From a virus: DNA of 37,727 nucleotides. The translations under genes and the position numbers were made by a program. Position 1 is the stretch's first letter; the number at the start of each line of letters is the position of its first letter. The notes beneath the pieces were generated by a model. The model saw only the letters and a program-made list of their open reading frames with translations, ran no database searches and was not told where the DNA came from. The stretch spans positions 1 through 37,727 of the IMG/VR virus record IMGVR_UViG_3300035188_000108; one strand, written 5' to 3'. Shown here piece after piece: positions 7,084 through 14,127 of this stretch.

Positions 7084-7254
7084 CTACTCTCCAGATAAGT
7101 CTACAATGGGATTGATAACGTACTCTGCAAGATCGCTAGTATCAACAAAATCCTCGGCAGAGTCTAATGTATTGAATCGATCAATATGCGTTAAACCGTC
7201 AGCGAACAGTCTATAGGTTACCAAGTAACCGACAATCTTATAATCTACTGACAT
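7084..7254 (-). CDS. Small hypothetical protein, paralogue of the next gene upstream
   Basis: A 56-residue protein from ATG 7254 (AAAGGG 7 bases upstream), overlapping the previous stop by 10 bases. It shares KIVGYL near the N-terminus and xxINPIx near the C-terminus with the product of 7245-7445, so the two look like a tandem duplication followed by divergence. The sequence is MSVDYKIVGYLVTYRLF onward. It is short and probably a compact alpha/beta fold. Function unknown. Confidence 0.7.
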   Translation of the reverse strand: MSVDYKIVGYLVTYRLFADGLTHIDRFNTLDSAEDFVDTSDLAEYVINPIVDLSGE

Positions 7255-7445
7255 GATAAAGCCCTTTCGTTTATGATTGCAATAATAGGATTGATTTCAT
7301 ACGCATAGACTCTAGCGTCATCTAGGCCTACACTACAGACGTAATAGTTAGCGGCTGATTCATTGTCGAATCGCTTTAACCAAGTATGGTCCGATCCCTT
7401 GGTAGTGAAAGACAATAGATAGCCGACAATCTTAAAGTTTTCCAT
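7245..7445 (-). CDS. Small hypothetical protein, paralogue of the following gene
   Basis: A 66-residue protein (MENFKIVGYLLSF onward) with AAGGTG 6 bases upstream; its ATG overlaps the GP88-like gene's stop (TAATG). It matches its downstream neighbour at FKIVGYL, at a central RFDNESAA-like block and at YEINPII. Two related short genes in tandem suggest an early gene under selection for diversification. No known domain. Confidence 0.7.
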   Translation of the reverse strand: MENFKIVGYLLSFTTKGSDHTWLKRFDNESAANYYVCSVGLDDARVYAYEINPIIAIINERALSCQ

Positions 7446-8116
7446 TACATCACCTTTAGTTTGATTACTTTGGACATCTTAACACCATGTGCAATATAGC
7501 CAATAGTGCTTACTGATTTATCCCAACAAGCACGGCAGCCATTGCATTTACCTTCATGTTGATATGCTTCGCAAACCTTGATGTTATCGGCATCAAAGCT
7601 TGTTGCAATGGTGCTAGACCAAGGTGCATCCAATACTTCGCCGACAATAGAATCCGATGATCGACGCACTACAACATTGTCCAATGCATCCATCTTGTCG
7701 ATGATTGATTGAAATTTAGTGAATTTATACATCCTAGTCGGTAACCAGTGCTTAACCCATGGTGTACGTTGCATAACCTCGAGCATTTTCTCTGCTAATC
7801 CGATAGCGTACATGTCACCGCTATCAAACCAGCGAAAGTATCTATCAGCGTCTAAAGCTTTGACCATGTCATCAACCCAGCTATCACGCTGCCAATCCTC
7901 CCTGTTATGAATCCTTGGTGCTTTGACATTAGGATAATTGTAGTTGCCCGTAGTTGCATAACAGCCTTTACAAGCATCGACAAGCGAACCATCACTAGCC
8001 TTCGAACCAGGACATGTATCGAGTGCCTGAAGGGACCATGATCGAATGCCATCAAGCTTTGATGTGATGCTTATTTTGACTTGGGGTTTACTATACTCTG
8101 CTACCTGCATTGCCAT
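7445..8116 (-). CDS. GP88-like cysteine-rich phage protein
   Basis: A 223-residue protein that resembles the mycobacteriophage gene product 88 family. The N-terminal part has CPGS (C35) and C49-x2-C52 in CKGCYATTGNY, followed by YFRWFDSGDM (93-102) in the middle. The C-terminal region has C182 and a C191-x2-C194-x2-C197 cluster (CNGCRACW). Seven conserved-looking cysteines suggest zinc or Fe-S binding, and the layout recalls a TIM-barrel or radical-enzyme-like protein, but the activity is unknown. The start ATG 8116 has AAAGGA about 10 bases upstream; ATG 8110 is possible. It is the second gene of the leftward arm, so expected early. Confidence 0.75.
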   Translation of the reverse strand: MAMQVAEYSKPQVKISITSKLDGIRSWSLQALDTCPGSKASDGSLVDACKGCYATTGNYNYPNVKAPRIHNREDWQRDSWVDDMVKALDADRYFRWFDSGDMYAIGLAEKMLEVMQRTPWVKHWLPTRMYKFTKFQSIIDKMDALDNVVVRRSSDSIVGEVLDAPWSSTIATSFDADNIKVCEAYQHEGKCNGCRACWDKSVSTIGYIAHGVKMSKVIKLKVM

Positions 8117-8149
8117 GATAGTTAGTCCTTTGTTGGGGTTGATTAAGGT

Positions 8150-8359
8150 TTAAACAATAGCTATGAAATCACGCTTTAAAAGTCTTGCAGTATCGCACAA
8201 ATGCTTGATCGAGGTTTGATCGCAACGGTCATAAATCAAGGCAATTCTACTGGCTTCTGAACGATCTGCTTCACTGTATTTTGCAATTGTTGCCAGTGCC
8301 TCTGCTTTTCTTGCATCAAGACCAGAAAAAACTTCGACGATGTTTACTGTGTTTTGCAT
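8150..8359 (-). CDS. First leftward gene, small hypothetical protein
   Basis: A 69-residue protein. ATG 8359 is chosen because AGGAG lies 7 bases upstream; a longer reading from 8404 has no SD and runs through low-complexity CAAA repeats. The sequence MQNTVNIVEVFSGLDARKAE onward is Ala-rich and helical. It is the gene nearest the origin region on the leftward side, so it is likely transcribed first and could be a host-takeover or regulatory protein. No family recognised. Confidence 0.65.
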   Translation of the reverse strand: MQNTVNIVEVFSGLDARKAEALATIAKYSEADRSEASRIALIYDRCDQTSIKHLCDTARLLKRDFIAIV

Positions 8360-8450
8360 TTGTTTGCTCCTAGGTTGTTTGTTTGTGTGTGCTGCGAAGT
8401 GCATTGTACCGACTTTGTTTGTTTTGTGTGCTCAAAAGCCTAAATAACAG

Positions 8451-8479
8451 ACGAACGGTGGATTTGTCCGACAAACGGT
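8451..8479. promoter_or_regulatory. Operator-like palindrome with flanking direct repeats
   Basis: TTTGTCCGACAAA (8463-8475) is a perfect palindrome with a one-base centre. ACGAACGGT (8451-8459) and ACAAACGGT (8471-8479) are direct repeats exactly 20 bp apart, two helical turns. The site is about 90 bp upstream of the first leftward gene, where a regulator of leftward transcription could bind. Confidence 0.45.
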
Positions 8480-8540
8480 CATGGCACAGATCCAGCACAG
8501 ATCAATCAAGTGTCTCTATGTGGTGCTTCATCGACATACC

Positions 8541-8613
8541 TGCACAGTCTCTGCACAGTCTCTGCACAGTCTCTGCACAGTCTCTGCACAGTCTCTGCAC
8601 AGTCTCTGCACAG
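8541..8613 (+). repeat. 11-bp tandem repeats (TGCACAGTCTC x6 plus a partial seventh)
   Basis: Six perfect head-to-tail copies of TGCACAGTCTC (8541-8606) are followed by TGCACAG (8607-8613), which runs directly into the first DnaA box. The 11-bp period keeps each copy on nearly the same helical face. Such iterons commonly bind an initiator or regulator. Related single copies (CTGCACTG) occur at about 8960 and 8985. Confidence 0.95.
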
Positions 8614-8717
8614 TTATCCACAGACAACATTTCACATTGTGAGATATACAGAGTTATCCACAGGTTACTAACAGGTTATCCACAGATAACACCATAGTTA
8701 TCCACAGGTTATCAACA
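8614..8717 (+). promoter_or_regulatory. DnaA-box cluster (four exact TTATCCACA)
   Basis: Exact TTATCCACA boxes start at 8614, 8654, 8676 and 8698. Degenerate TTACTAACA (8665) and TTATCAACA (8709) fill the array, so from 8654 onward boxes begin at multiples of 11 bp, all in one orientation. The consensus is the high-affinity bacterial DnaA site. Phased, same-strand boxes beside tandem repeats are typical of an initiation site. Confidence 0.88.
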
Positions 8718-8762
8718 TAGGGGGAGGGGTGGAGTTGTAGTGTAAATTGTTGTGGTGCTACC

Positions 8763-8820
8763 TAGCCTCAAAAAAGAGCAAAATAGGAAAGCTCTATAGC
8801 CTCAAAAAAGAACAAAATAG
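8763..8820 (+). repeat. Pair of 24-bp direct repeats
   Basis: The segments 8763-8786 and 8797-8820 agree at 23 of 24 positions (one G/A difference) and are spaced by 34 bp start to start. Each begins TAGCCTC and contains a run of six A residues. They lie between the DnaA boxes and an AT-rich stretch, where a DNA-bending or unwinding element would be expected. Confidence 0.9.
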
Positions 8821-9006
8821 ACAATGCTAATGATAATTCATTACTAATAAGAAATCTCTTTAGAATCAATAGGTTATCTATAAAGCCTCTGCGGAGCCTA
8901 AGACACCATGTTAATGGAGTCCCGCCATAGCCTATGTTGGTATGGTTCTTGCATATGATCTGCACTGGTTCAAACACAGATTCTGCACTGAATATGAAGA
9001 AATAAC

Positions 9007-9035
9007 TTGACAAACTCTTAAAAATATGCTAGAAT
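9007..9035 (+). promoter_or_regulatory. Main rightward sigma70 promoter (late/structural arm)
   Basis: TTGACA (9007-9012), a 17-base spacer and TAGAAT (9030-9035): an almost perfect sigma70 promoter. Transcription should start near 9042, followed at once by CTATGTAGGCTATG (9044-9057), the element also found after the leftward promoter at 5,240. The leader of about 147 bases to the small terminase gene contains a CTGCC-TTCC-GGCAG hairpin (9154-9167). Confidence 0.85.
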
Positions 9036-9188
9036 AGATACTTCTATGTAGGCTATGAACAAAACATCGTATAAAAACTAAATAATAGTAGACATATAAC
9101 TTATCGTCATACACTACATTGTAGATACATAAAATTATATACACCTTACAGTCCTGCCTTCCGGCAGAGAAACTATATAGAGGTAGTG

Positions 9189-9674
9189 ATGTCCGAAATT
9201 AAAACTGAAGTTATATCTGATCTTTGTTCGCTACCTTCATCGGTCAGCCAGGATGTCGTGGCAGTCAATGAAGAAAAGAAAGTGCCTGCGAAAAAAAGGA
9301 AAAGAGGAAGACCAAAGAAAGAAGAAGTACAGAAGTACATCAAAAGAGCTAAAAGAGGTAGACCTCCTGGTGAAGCAGCAAGGATTAAAGAACTAACAGC
9401 TTCGCTGTTGCTGACACACTCACAGGCTATCATCAGGAAGATAGTGCATAAGGCTCTGAATGATGAGGATAAGGATCAGATGGCAGCACTAAAGTTATGT
9501 GTTGATAGGATGTTGCCAGTAAGTTACTTTGAGGATAAAGGTGCTAGTGGAGGCTCTAGAGCCATTACCATCAACATCACTGGAGTAAATGACAATCCAG
9601 TAGAGATGATTGAGCATGAACCTGTTGACGTAGAAACTACTTTGATAGATTACGAAGAAGAAGACGATGAGTGA
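9189..9674 (+). CDS. Putative terminase small subunit with AT-hook motifs
   Basis: A 161-residue protein from ATG 9189 (AGAGG 6 bases upstream). The assignment rests mainly on its position directly before the large terminase, with an 8-base overlap, and on its DNA-binding character. Two basic GRP motifs, KKRKRGRPKKEE (about 35-46) and AKRGRPPGE (about 54-62), are AT-hook-like. A helical middle (ARIKELTASLLLTHSQAII) and a very acidic C-terminus (IDYEEEDDE) follow. Small terminases recognise the packaging site and recruit the large subunit. Confidence 0.75.
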   Translation: MSEIKTEVISDLCSLPSSVSQDVVAVNEEKKVPAKKRKRGRPKKEEVQKYIKRAKRGRPPGEAARIKELTASLLLTHSQAIIRKIVHKALNDEDKDQMAALKLCVDRMLPVSYFEDKGASGGSRAITINITGVNDNPVEMIEHEPVDVETTLIDYEEEDDE

Positions 9675-10923
9675 TCTAACAGTAGCTCTACTACCGTGGC
9701 AACAAGAGGTCTTTAAAGACCCTGTAAGGTTTAAGATCATCGCTGCTGGTAGACGTACAGGTAAGTCAAGGTTAGCAGCTTGGACACTGATTATAGAGGC
9801 TCTACAGTCAGATAAAGGTCATATCTGGTATGTAGCACCAACGCAGGGACAAGCTAGAGATATTATGTGGACTACGCTGTTAGAGCTAGGTCATACGGTC
9901 ATCAAAGGTAGTCATGTCAATAACATGCAGATTACGTTGGTGAATGGAGCAATGATATCGCTAAAGGGTGCAGATAGACCAGAAACAATGCGTGGTGTTA
10001 GTCTTAAATACTTAGTGATGGATGAGTATGCAGACATGAAGCCACAGGTGTTCGAACAAATCCTTAGACCTGCTTTAGCGGATCAGAAGGGTAGAGCAAT
10101 GTTCATAGGAACACCAATGGGTAGAAACCATTTCTATGAACTGTACAAGTTAGGTGATAGCGGTAAGGATCAACATTACAAGGCATGGCACTTCACTAGC
10201 TTTGATAATCCATTGTTAGATCCTGAAGAGATTGAAGCTGCTAGAGGATCAATGTCTAGCTTTGCTTTTAGACAAGAGTTCATGGCATCGTTTGAGGCTG
10301 CGCAGTCGGAGATCTTTAAAGATGAATGGATTAAGATCAGTGACGAAGAACCTGAAGACGGTAACTACTTCATTGCGGTGGATCTATGTGGTTTTACGGA
10401 TTCATCTCAGACGAACAAGACGAAGAATTCTAAACTGGATGAAACAGCGATAGCCATTGTTAAGGTCAACACTAAAGGCTGGTGGGTAGCTGACATACAG
10501 TATGGTAGATGGGATGTCCGAGAAACAGCAGTAAGGATTCTAAAGGCTGCTAAGGACTACAGAGTCAATGCTGTAGGGATTGAGAAAGGTGCATTGAAGA
10601 ATGCAGTAATGCCTTATATGAATGATCTGATGAGGAGATTAAACTACTATCCTCGTATTGAAGAACTAACACACGGTAATAAGAAGAAGACAGATAGGAT
10701 TGTTTGGTCACTACAAGGACGATTTGAACACGGTAGGATTGTACTGAATGAAGCTGATTGGAATAACAAGTTTGTTGATCAACTGATGCAGTTCCCTGAT
10801 AGTAAGACTCATGATGACTTAATTGATGCTGTGAGCTACATTGATCAGATACAAGTAGCAGATTGGAATCAGAACTTGAATGAAGAAGAGTACGAAGTCC
10901 TAGACACAACAATAGGTTGGTGA
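9667..10923 (+). CDS. Terminase large subunit
   Basis: A 418-residue DNA packaging motor with nuclease. The ATPase domain has Walker A GRRTGKS (28-34), Walker B LVMDE with catalytic E120 (116-120) and the coupling motif FIGTP (146-150). The C-terminal RNase H-like nuclease has acidic residues at D239 (FIAVDL), E306 (GIEKG) and D384 (THDDLIDAVSYI). It acts at the portal vertex to cut and translocate concatemeric DNA. The short length is usual for podoviral terminases of this type. The gene overlaps the small subunit by 8 bases. Confidence 0.97.
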   Translation: MSDLTVALLPWQQEVFKDPVRFKIIAAGRRTGKSRLAAWTLIIEALQSDKGHIWYVAPTQGQARDIMWTTLLELGHTVIKGSHVNNMQITLVNGAMISLKGADRPETMRGVSLKYLVMDEYADMKPQVFEQILRPALADQKGRAMFIGTPMGRNHFYELYKLGDSGKDQHYKAWHFTSFDNPLLDPEEIEAARGSMSSFAFRQEFMASFEAAQSEIFKDEWIKISDEEPEDGNYFIAVDLCGFTDSSQTNKTKNSKLDETAIAIVKVNTKGWWVADIQYGRWDVRETAVRILKAAKDYRVNAVGIEKGALKNAVMPYMNDLMRRLNYYPRIEELTHGNKKKTDRIVWSLQGRFEHGRIVLNEADWNNKFVDQLMQFPDSKTHDDLIDAVSYIDQIQVADWNQNLNEEEYEVLDTTIGW

Positions 10924-10925
10924 CA

Positions 10926-12902
10926 ATGAAATTTGAATCTGAAATCACACCTCAGAATGCCCTAGTAGCTTTCGTCATGGATCGCTGTAATGACTGGCGT
11001 AACTATAGGGATGAGAATTACATGGATCGCTGGGACGAGTATGAGCGTCTCTGGCGTGGCTTATGGGCTGATGAAGATAAGACAAGGGATACAGAGCGTT
11101 CAAGGCTTATTAGCCCTGCCCTACAGCAAGCAGTAGACAACAAACAAGCTGATCTTGAGGAAGCAGTATTCGCTAAAGGTGTCTTCTTTGACATCAGTGA
11201 TGATGTTTCTGACACAGAAAAGACAGACATTGAACAGATGAAATCCTTGTTGTCCGAAGATTTCAAGAAAGATAAAGTACGTAAGAACATTGGTCAGATC
11301 ATGACCTTAGCAGAGATCTACGGTACTGGTATCGGTGAGATCATTGTTAAACAGAAGAAACATCTAGCACCAGCAACACAGCCTACAGCACAGCCTGGAT
11401 TGGCAATGATCGGTGTTAACAAGAATGTCCGTGTAGCGGTAGAGCTAAAGCCTATCAATCCTAGGAACTTCTTAGTTGATCCTAACGCAACCAGCATTGA
11501 TGATGCTATGGGTTGTGCTATTGAAGAGTATGTAGGTCGTCATGCTGTCATTAAAGGCATGGAAGATGGTGTTTATATGTCCGCTGATCTAGGCGATGCA
11601 GCCTTAGACACTGACTTAGAGCCTAATCAAGACTTAACTTACTACCAGAATGATAAGGTTCTCTTACTTCGTTACTATGGTTTAGTACCTAAGAAGCTAC
11701 TGGATAACCCAGAAGATAACCTCATTGAAGATGACGAGAAGTATTCAGACATGGTAGAGGCATTGATTGTCATCGGTAACGGTGAAGTGCTTCTCAAATC
11801 TGAAGAAAACCCCTTCATGATGCAAGACAGATCTGTTGTTGCTTACCAAGCTGATAGCGTTCCTGGTCGTTTCTGGGGTCGTGGAACGGCTGAGAAGGCC
11901 TACAACATGCAAAAGGCTGTTGATGCACAGATTCGTAGCCATGTAGACTCTTTAGGGCTTACAGCAGCTCCTATGATGGCTATAGATGCCTCTAGATTAC
12001 CTCGTGGACAGAAGTTTGAAATCAAACCAGGGAAGAATATCCTTGTCAATGGTAATCCAGCAGAGATCCTACAACCATTTAAGTTTGGTGTTACGGACAA
12101 ATCGAATATCGAAACAGCTCAAATCTTCGAAAGAATGATGCTACAGGCTACAGGTACGCTAGATACAGCTAATTTACCTGCTCAAGTCAGTGGTGGTGAT
12201 GCAGCAGCGGCTGGTTTAGCGATGGCTGTTAGCGGTATCATCAAGAAGAATAAGCGTTCCTTAGTGAATTTCCAAGAAGATTTCCTTATTCCGTTCGTAC
12301 AGAAGGCTGCGTGGCGGTATATGCAGTTTGCTCCTGACCGTTATCCTGTAAAAGACTTTGAATTTATCCCAACAGGTACGTTAGGGATGGTTGCTAGAGA
12401 GTTTGAACAGGCTCAAATGATGGCAATGATGTCTACGTTAGGACCAAACAGTCCTATCGTACCGTTATTGCTGCAAGGAATCGTTGAATACTCATCATTA
12501 CCTAACCGTGAGAGCTTACTACAGCAACTTCAGCAGCTAACACAGCCAAATCCTGAGCAACAACAGGCTCAACAGCAAGCTACACAGCTTCAATTGGCTG
12601 ATGCACAGGCTACTGTACAGGAAAAACAAGCTAGAGCACAGAAAGCAGCAGCAGAGGCTCAGAAAGTGACGATAGAGGCTCAGTTAATGCCTGAAGAGGT
12701 AAGAGCTAAGATCGTTAATGCAGCCACTCAGAACCTTCCTAACAACGATGACTCAGCAGAGCGTGAATTCCAACGCAGAATCAAGATTGCTGAGTTGATG
12801 TTGAAGGAAGAAGATATTAAGAGTAACGAAAACATTGCCAAGATGCAGATGGAGACTAAAAAGCAAGTTGATAAGCAGTTCAATGACGCTCTTGGTGAGT
12901 AA
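10926..12902 (+). CDS. Portal protein
   Basis: A 658-residue protein from ATG 10926; a TTG at 10917 overlaps the terminase stop and is less likely. Position after the terminase, size, and the opening with aromatic Asp-rich DEYERLWRGLW and LISPALQQAVDNKQADLEE all fit a podovirus portal. The C-terminal third is Gln/Ala-rich and helical (about 535-600), like the barrel of P22-type portals, and is followed by a charged tail. It would form the dodecameric vertex where DNA enters and the tail attaches. Confidence 0.88.
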   Translation: MKFESEITPQNALVAFVMDRCNDWRNYRDENYMDRWDEYERLWRGLWADEDKTRDTERSRLISPALQQAVDNKQADLEEAVFAKGVFFDISDDVSDTEKTDIEQMKSLLSEDFKKDKVRKNIGQIMTLAEIYGTGIGEIIVKQKKHLAPATQPTAQPGLAMIGVNKNVRVAVELKPINPRNFLVDPNATSIDDAMGCAIEEYVGRHAVIKGMEDGVYMSADLGDAALDTDLEPNQDLTYYQNDKVLLLRYYGLVPKKLLDNPEDNLIEDDEKYSDMVEALIVIGNGEVLLKSEENPFMMQDRSVVAYQADSVPGRFWGRGTAEKAYNMQKAVDAQIRSHVDSLGLTAAPMMAIDASRLPRGQKFEIKPGKNILVNGNPAEILQPFKFGVTDKSNIETAQIFERMMLQATGTLDTANLPAQVSGGDAAAAGLAMAVSGIIKKNKRSLVNFQEDFLIPFVQKAAWRYMQFAPDRYPVKDFEFIPTGTLGMVAREFEQAQMMAMMSTLGPNSPIVPLLLQGIVEYSSLPNRESLLQQLQQLTQPNPEQQQAQQQATQLQLADAQATVQEKQARAQKAAAEAQKVTIEAQLMPEEVRAKIVNAATQNLPNNDDSAEREFQRRIKIAELMLKEEDIKSNENIAKMQMETKKQVDKQFNDALGE

Positions 12903-12904
12903 TC

Positions 12905-13465
12905 ATGGATGAGGAAAAGCTACTACAGCTCGCTGCTGTTGTTGGTAAGCTAAAGAAAAAAGTAAGTGAGTTAGACTCCAAAGCAGATACCATCATTAAG
13001 CTGGAAGGACCACAAGGTAAACAAGGTCCAAGAGGTGAAAAAGGTAATCCTGGTAAAGACGGACTACCAGGAAAAGATGGTAGAGATGGTGTTGATGGTA
13101 AAGATGGTAAAGACGGTAAAGCAGGTAAGGATGGTGTATCTGTTGTTGATGCTTACATTGACATTGACAACTCACTGGTACTTAAACTGTCTAATGGTAT
13201 TGAAGTCAGTGCTGGTGAGTTACCACAGACTTCTAAGTCCAAGGACAACATATACATTCAGAATACACAGCAGTTTGGACTAGATGGTTTACCTGACGCC
13301 ACTGAAGACCCTGTACCAGAATATTTTCTTGTTAGACAAGACGGACAATGGAAGAAAGCATCGTTTACTTACTTACTTGGTTGGCTTAGTGTTGCGAACA
13401 TCCTGGCTACTGAAAACGGTGATTTCCTCACCACAGAAGCTGGTGACTACATTATCATGGAGTAG
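12905..13465 (+). CDS. Collagen-like virion protein
   Basis: A 186-residue protein. Residues 5-30 form a heptad-like coiled coil that could trimerise. Residues 35-79 are fifteen consecutive Gly-X-Y triplets ([15 protein letters not shown] and so on) rich in GKD, with Pro in the Y position twice. The C-terminus ends [16 protein letters not shown], a beta-type end seen in phage fibres. Collagen-like repeats occur in phage tail fibres and capsid decorations. It begins three bases after the portal stop and opens the fibre gene block. Confidence 0.85.
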   Translation: MDEEKLLQLAAVVGKLKKKVSELDSKADTIIKLEGPQGKQGPRGEKGNPGKDGLPGKDGRDGVDGKDGKDGKAGKDGVSVVDAYIDIDNSLVLKLSNGIEVSAGELPQTSKSKDNIYIQNTQQFGLDGLPDATEDPVPEYFLVRQDGQWKKASFTYLLGWLSVANILATENGDFLTTEAGDYIIME

Positions 13466-13467
13466 AC

Positions 13468-14118
13468 ATGGCTGACATAAAGATATCAGCACTATCAAAT
13501 GCATCAGCACTGGCTGGTACTGAAGTTGTACCTATTGTACAGGGTGGTAACACAGTAAAGACAACCCTTAGTAACATTGCTGCTTTGTCAGGTAATGGTA
13601 CAGTAACATCAGTAGCTATGACAGTACCTATTGGTCTAACTGTAACAGGATCACCAGTAACATCAACAGGTACGTTAGCAGTATCGTATACAGCCGGTTA
13701 TGCAATACCGACCACATCAAAGCAAACTGATTGGGATACTGCTTATGGATGGGGTAATCATGCCTCTGCTGGTTATGCGGTAGGAACAACAACAATCACT
13801 GCTGGTACTGGGTTGTCTGGTGGTGGTGATTTGTCCGCTAACAGAACCATTAACTTAGCAAACACAGCAGTTACAGCAGGTTCATACACCAACGCTAATA
13901 TCACTGTTGATGCACAAGGTCGTATCACATCAGCAGCGAATGGTACAGGTGGTGGAGGTGGTGGTTCTAGTACAATATTAGAAAACCTACGAACCATATC
14001 ATCTAACTATACAATAACAGACGGTTACAACGGATTAAGCGTTGGTCCTGTAACAATTAACTCAAATGCTTCAGTAACTGTAGGAACAGATGAGCGTTGG
14101 GTTGTTCTTGGTTTTTAG
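13468..14118 (+). CDS. Phage fibre-type structural protein
   Basis: A 216-residue protein. The N-terminus [20 protein letters not shown] followed by [17 protein letters not shown] is a recurrent attachment module at the start of many phage tail-fibre proteins. After it come beta-repeats of [18 protein letters not shown] type and a short Gly run at about 168-173. The C-terminus looks beta-structured ([19 protein letters not shown]). It is separated by 2 bases from the collagen-like gene, implying co-translation and co-assembly. Confidence 0.7.
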   Translation: MADIKISALSNASALAGTEVVPIVQGGNTVKTTLSNIAALSGNGTVTSVAMTVPIGLTVTGSPVTSTGTLAVSYTAGYAIPTTSKQTDWDTAYGWGNHASAGYAVGTTTITAGTGLSGGGDLSANRTINLANTAVTAGSYTNANITVDAQGRITSAANGTGGGGGGSSTILENLRTISSNYTITDGYNGLSVGPVTINSNASVTVGTDERWVVLGF

Positions 14119-14127
14119 GAGAGTAAA

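Larger units (their letters stand above)
8360..9188. other. Gene-free control region, candidate replication origin and divergent promoter region
   Basis: About 830 bases separate the two divergent gene arms and no plausible gene lies here. In order it contains CAAA-rich leader DNA, a palindrome flanked by ACRAACGGT repeats (8451-8479), six full 11-bp tandem repeats (8541-8606), DnaA boxes (8614-8717), two 24-bp direct repeats (8763-8820), AT-rich DNA (8820-8885), a CATAGCCTA element (8926-8934), the rightward promoter (9007-9035) and an AT-rich leader with a small hairpin (9154-9167). The arrangement is that of a DnaA-type origin. Confidence 0.75.

Noticed and set aside
8402-8408. TACAAT as a -10 for the first leftward gene
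   Set aside because: The nearest TTGAGC is 21 bases upstream, too far for a normal sigma70 promoter; leftward transcription there remains unexplained.
8541-8613. Possible CRISPR array
   Set aside because: The repeats are directly contiguous 11-mers with no spacers.
8960-8990. tRNA-like GGTTCAAAC T-loop
   Set aside because: Flanking stems do not pair as a T-arm and no acceptor or anticodon arms can be drawn; the match is probably chance.
10565-10948. 127-codon minus-strand ORF opposite the terminase gene
   Set aside because: Ser/His/Leu-rich antisense composition, no SD, and the opposite strand carries conserved terminase motifs.
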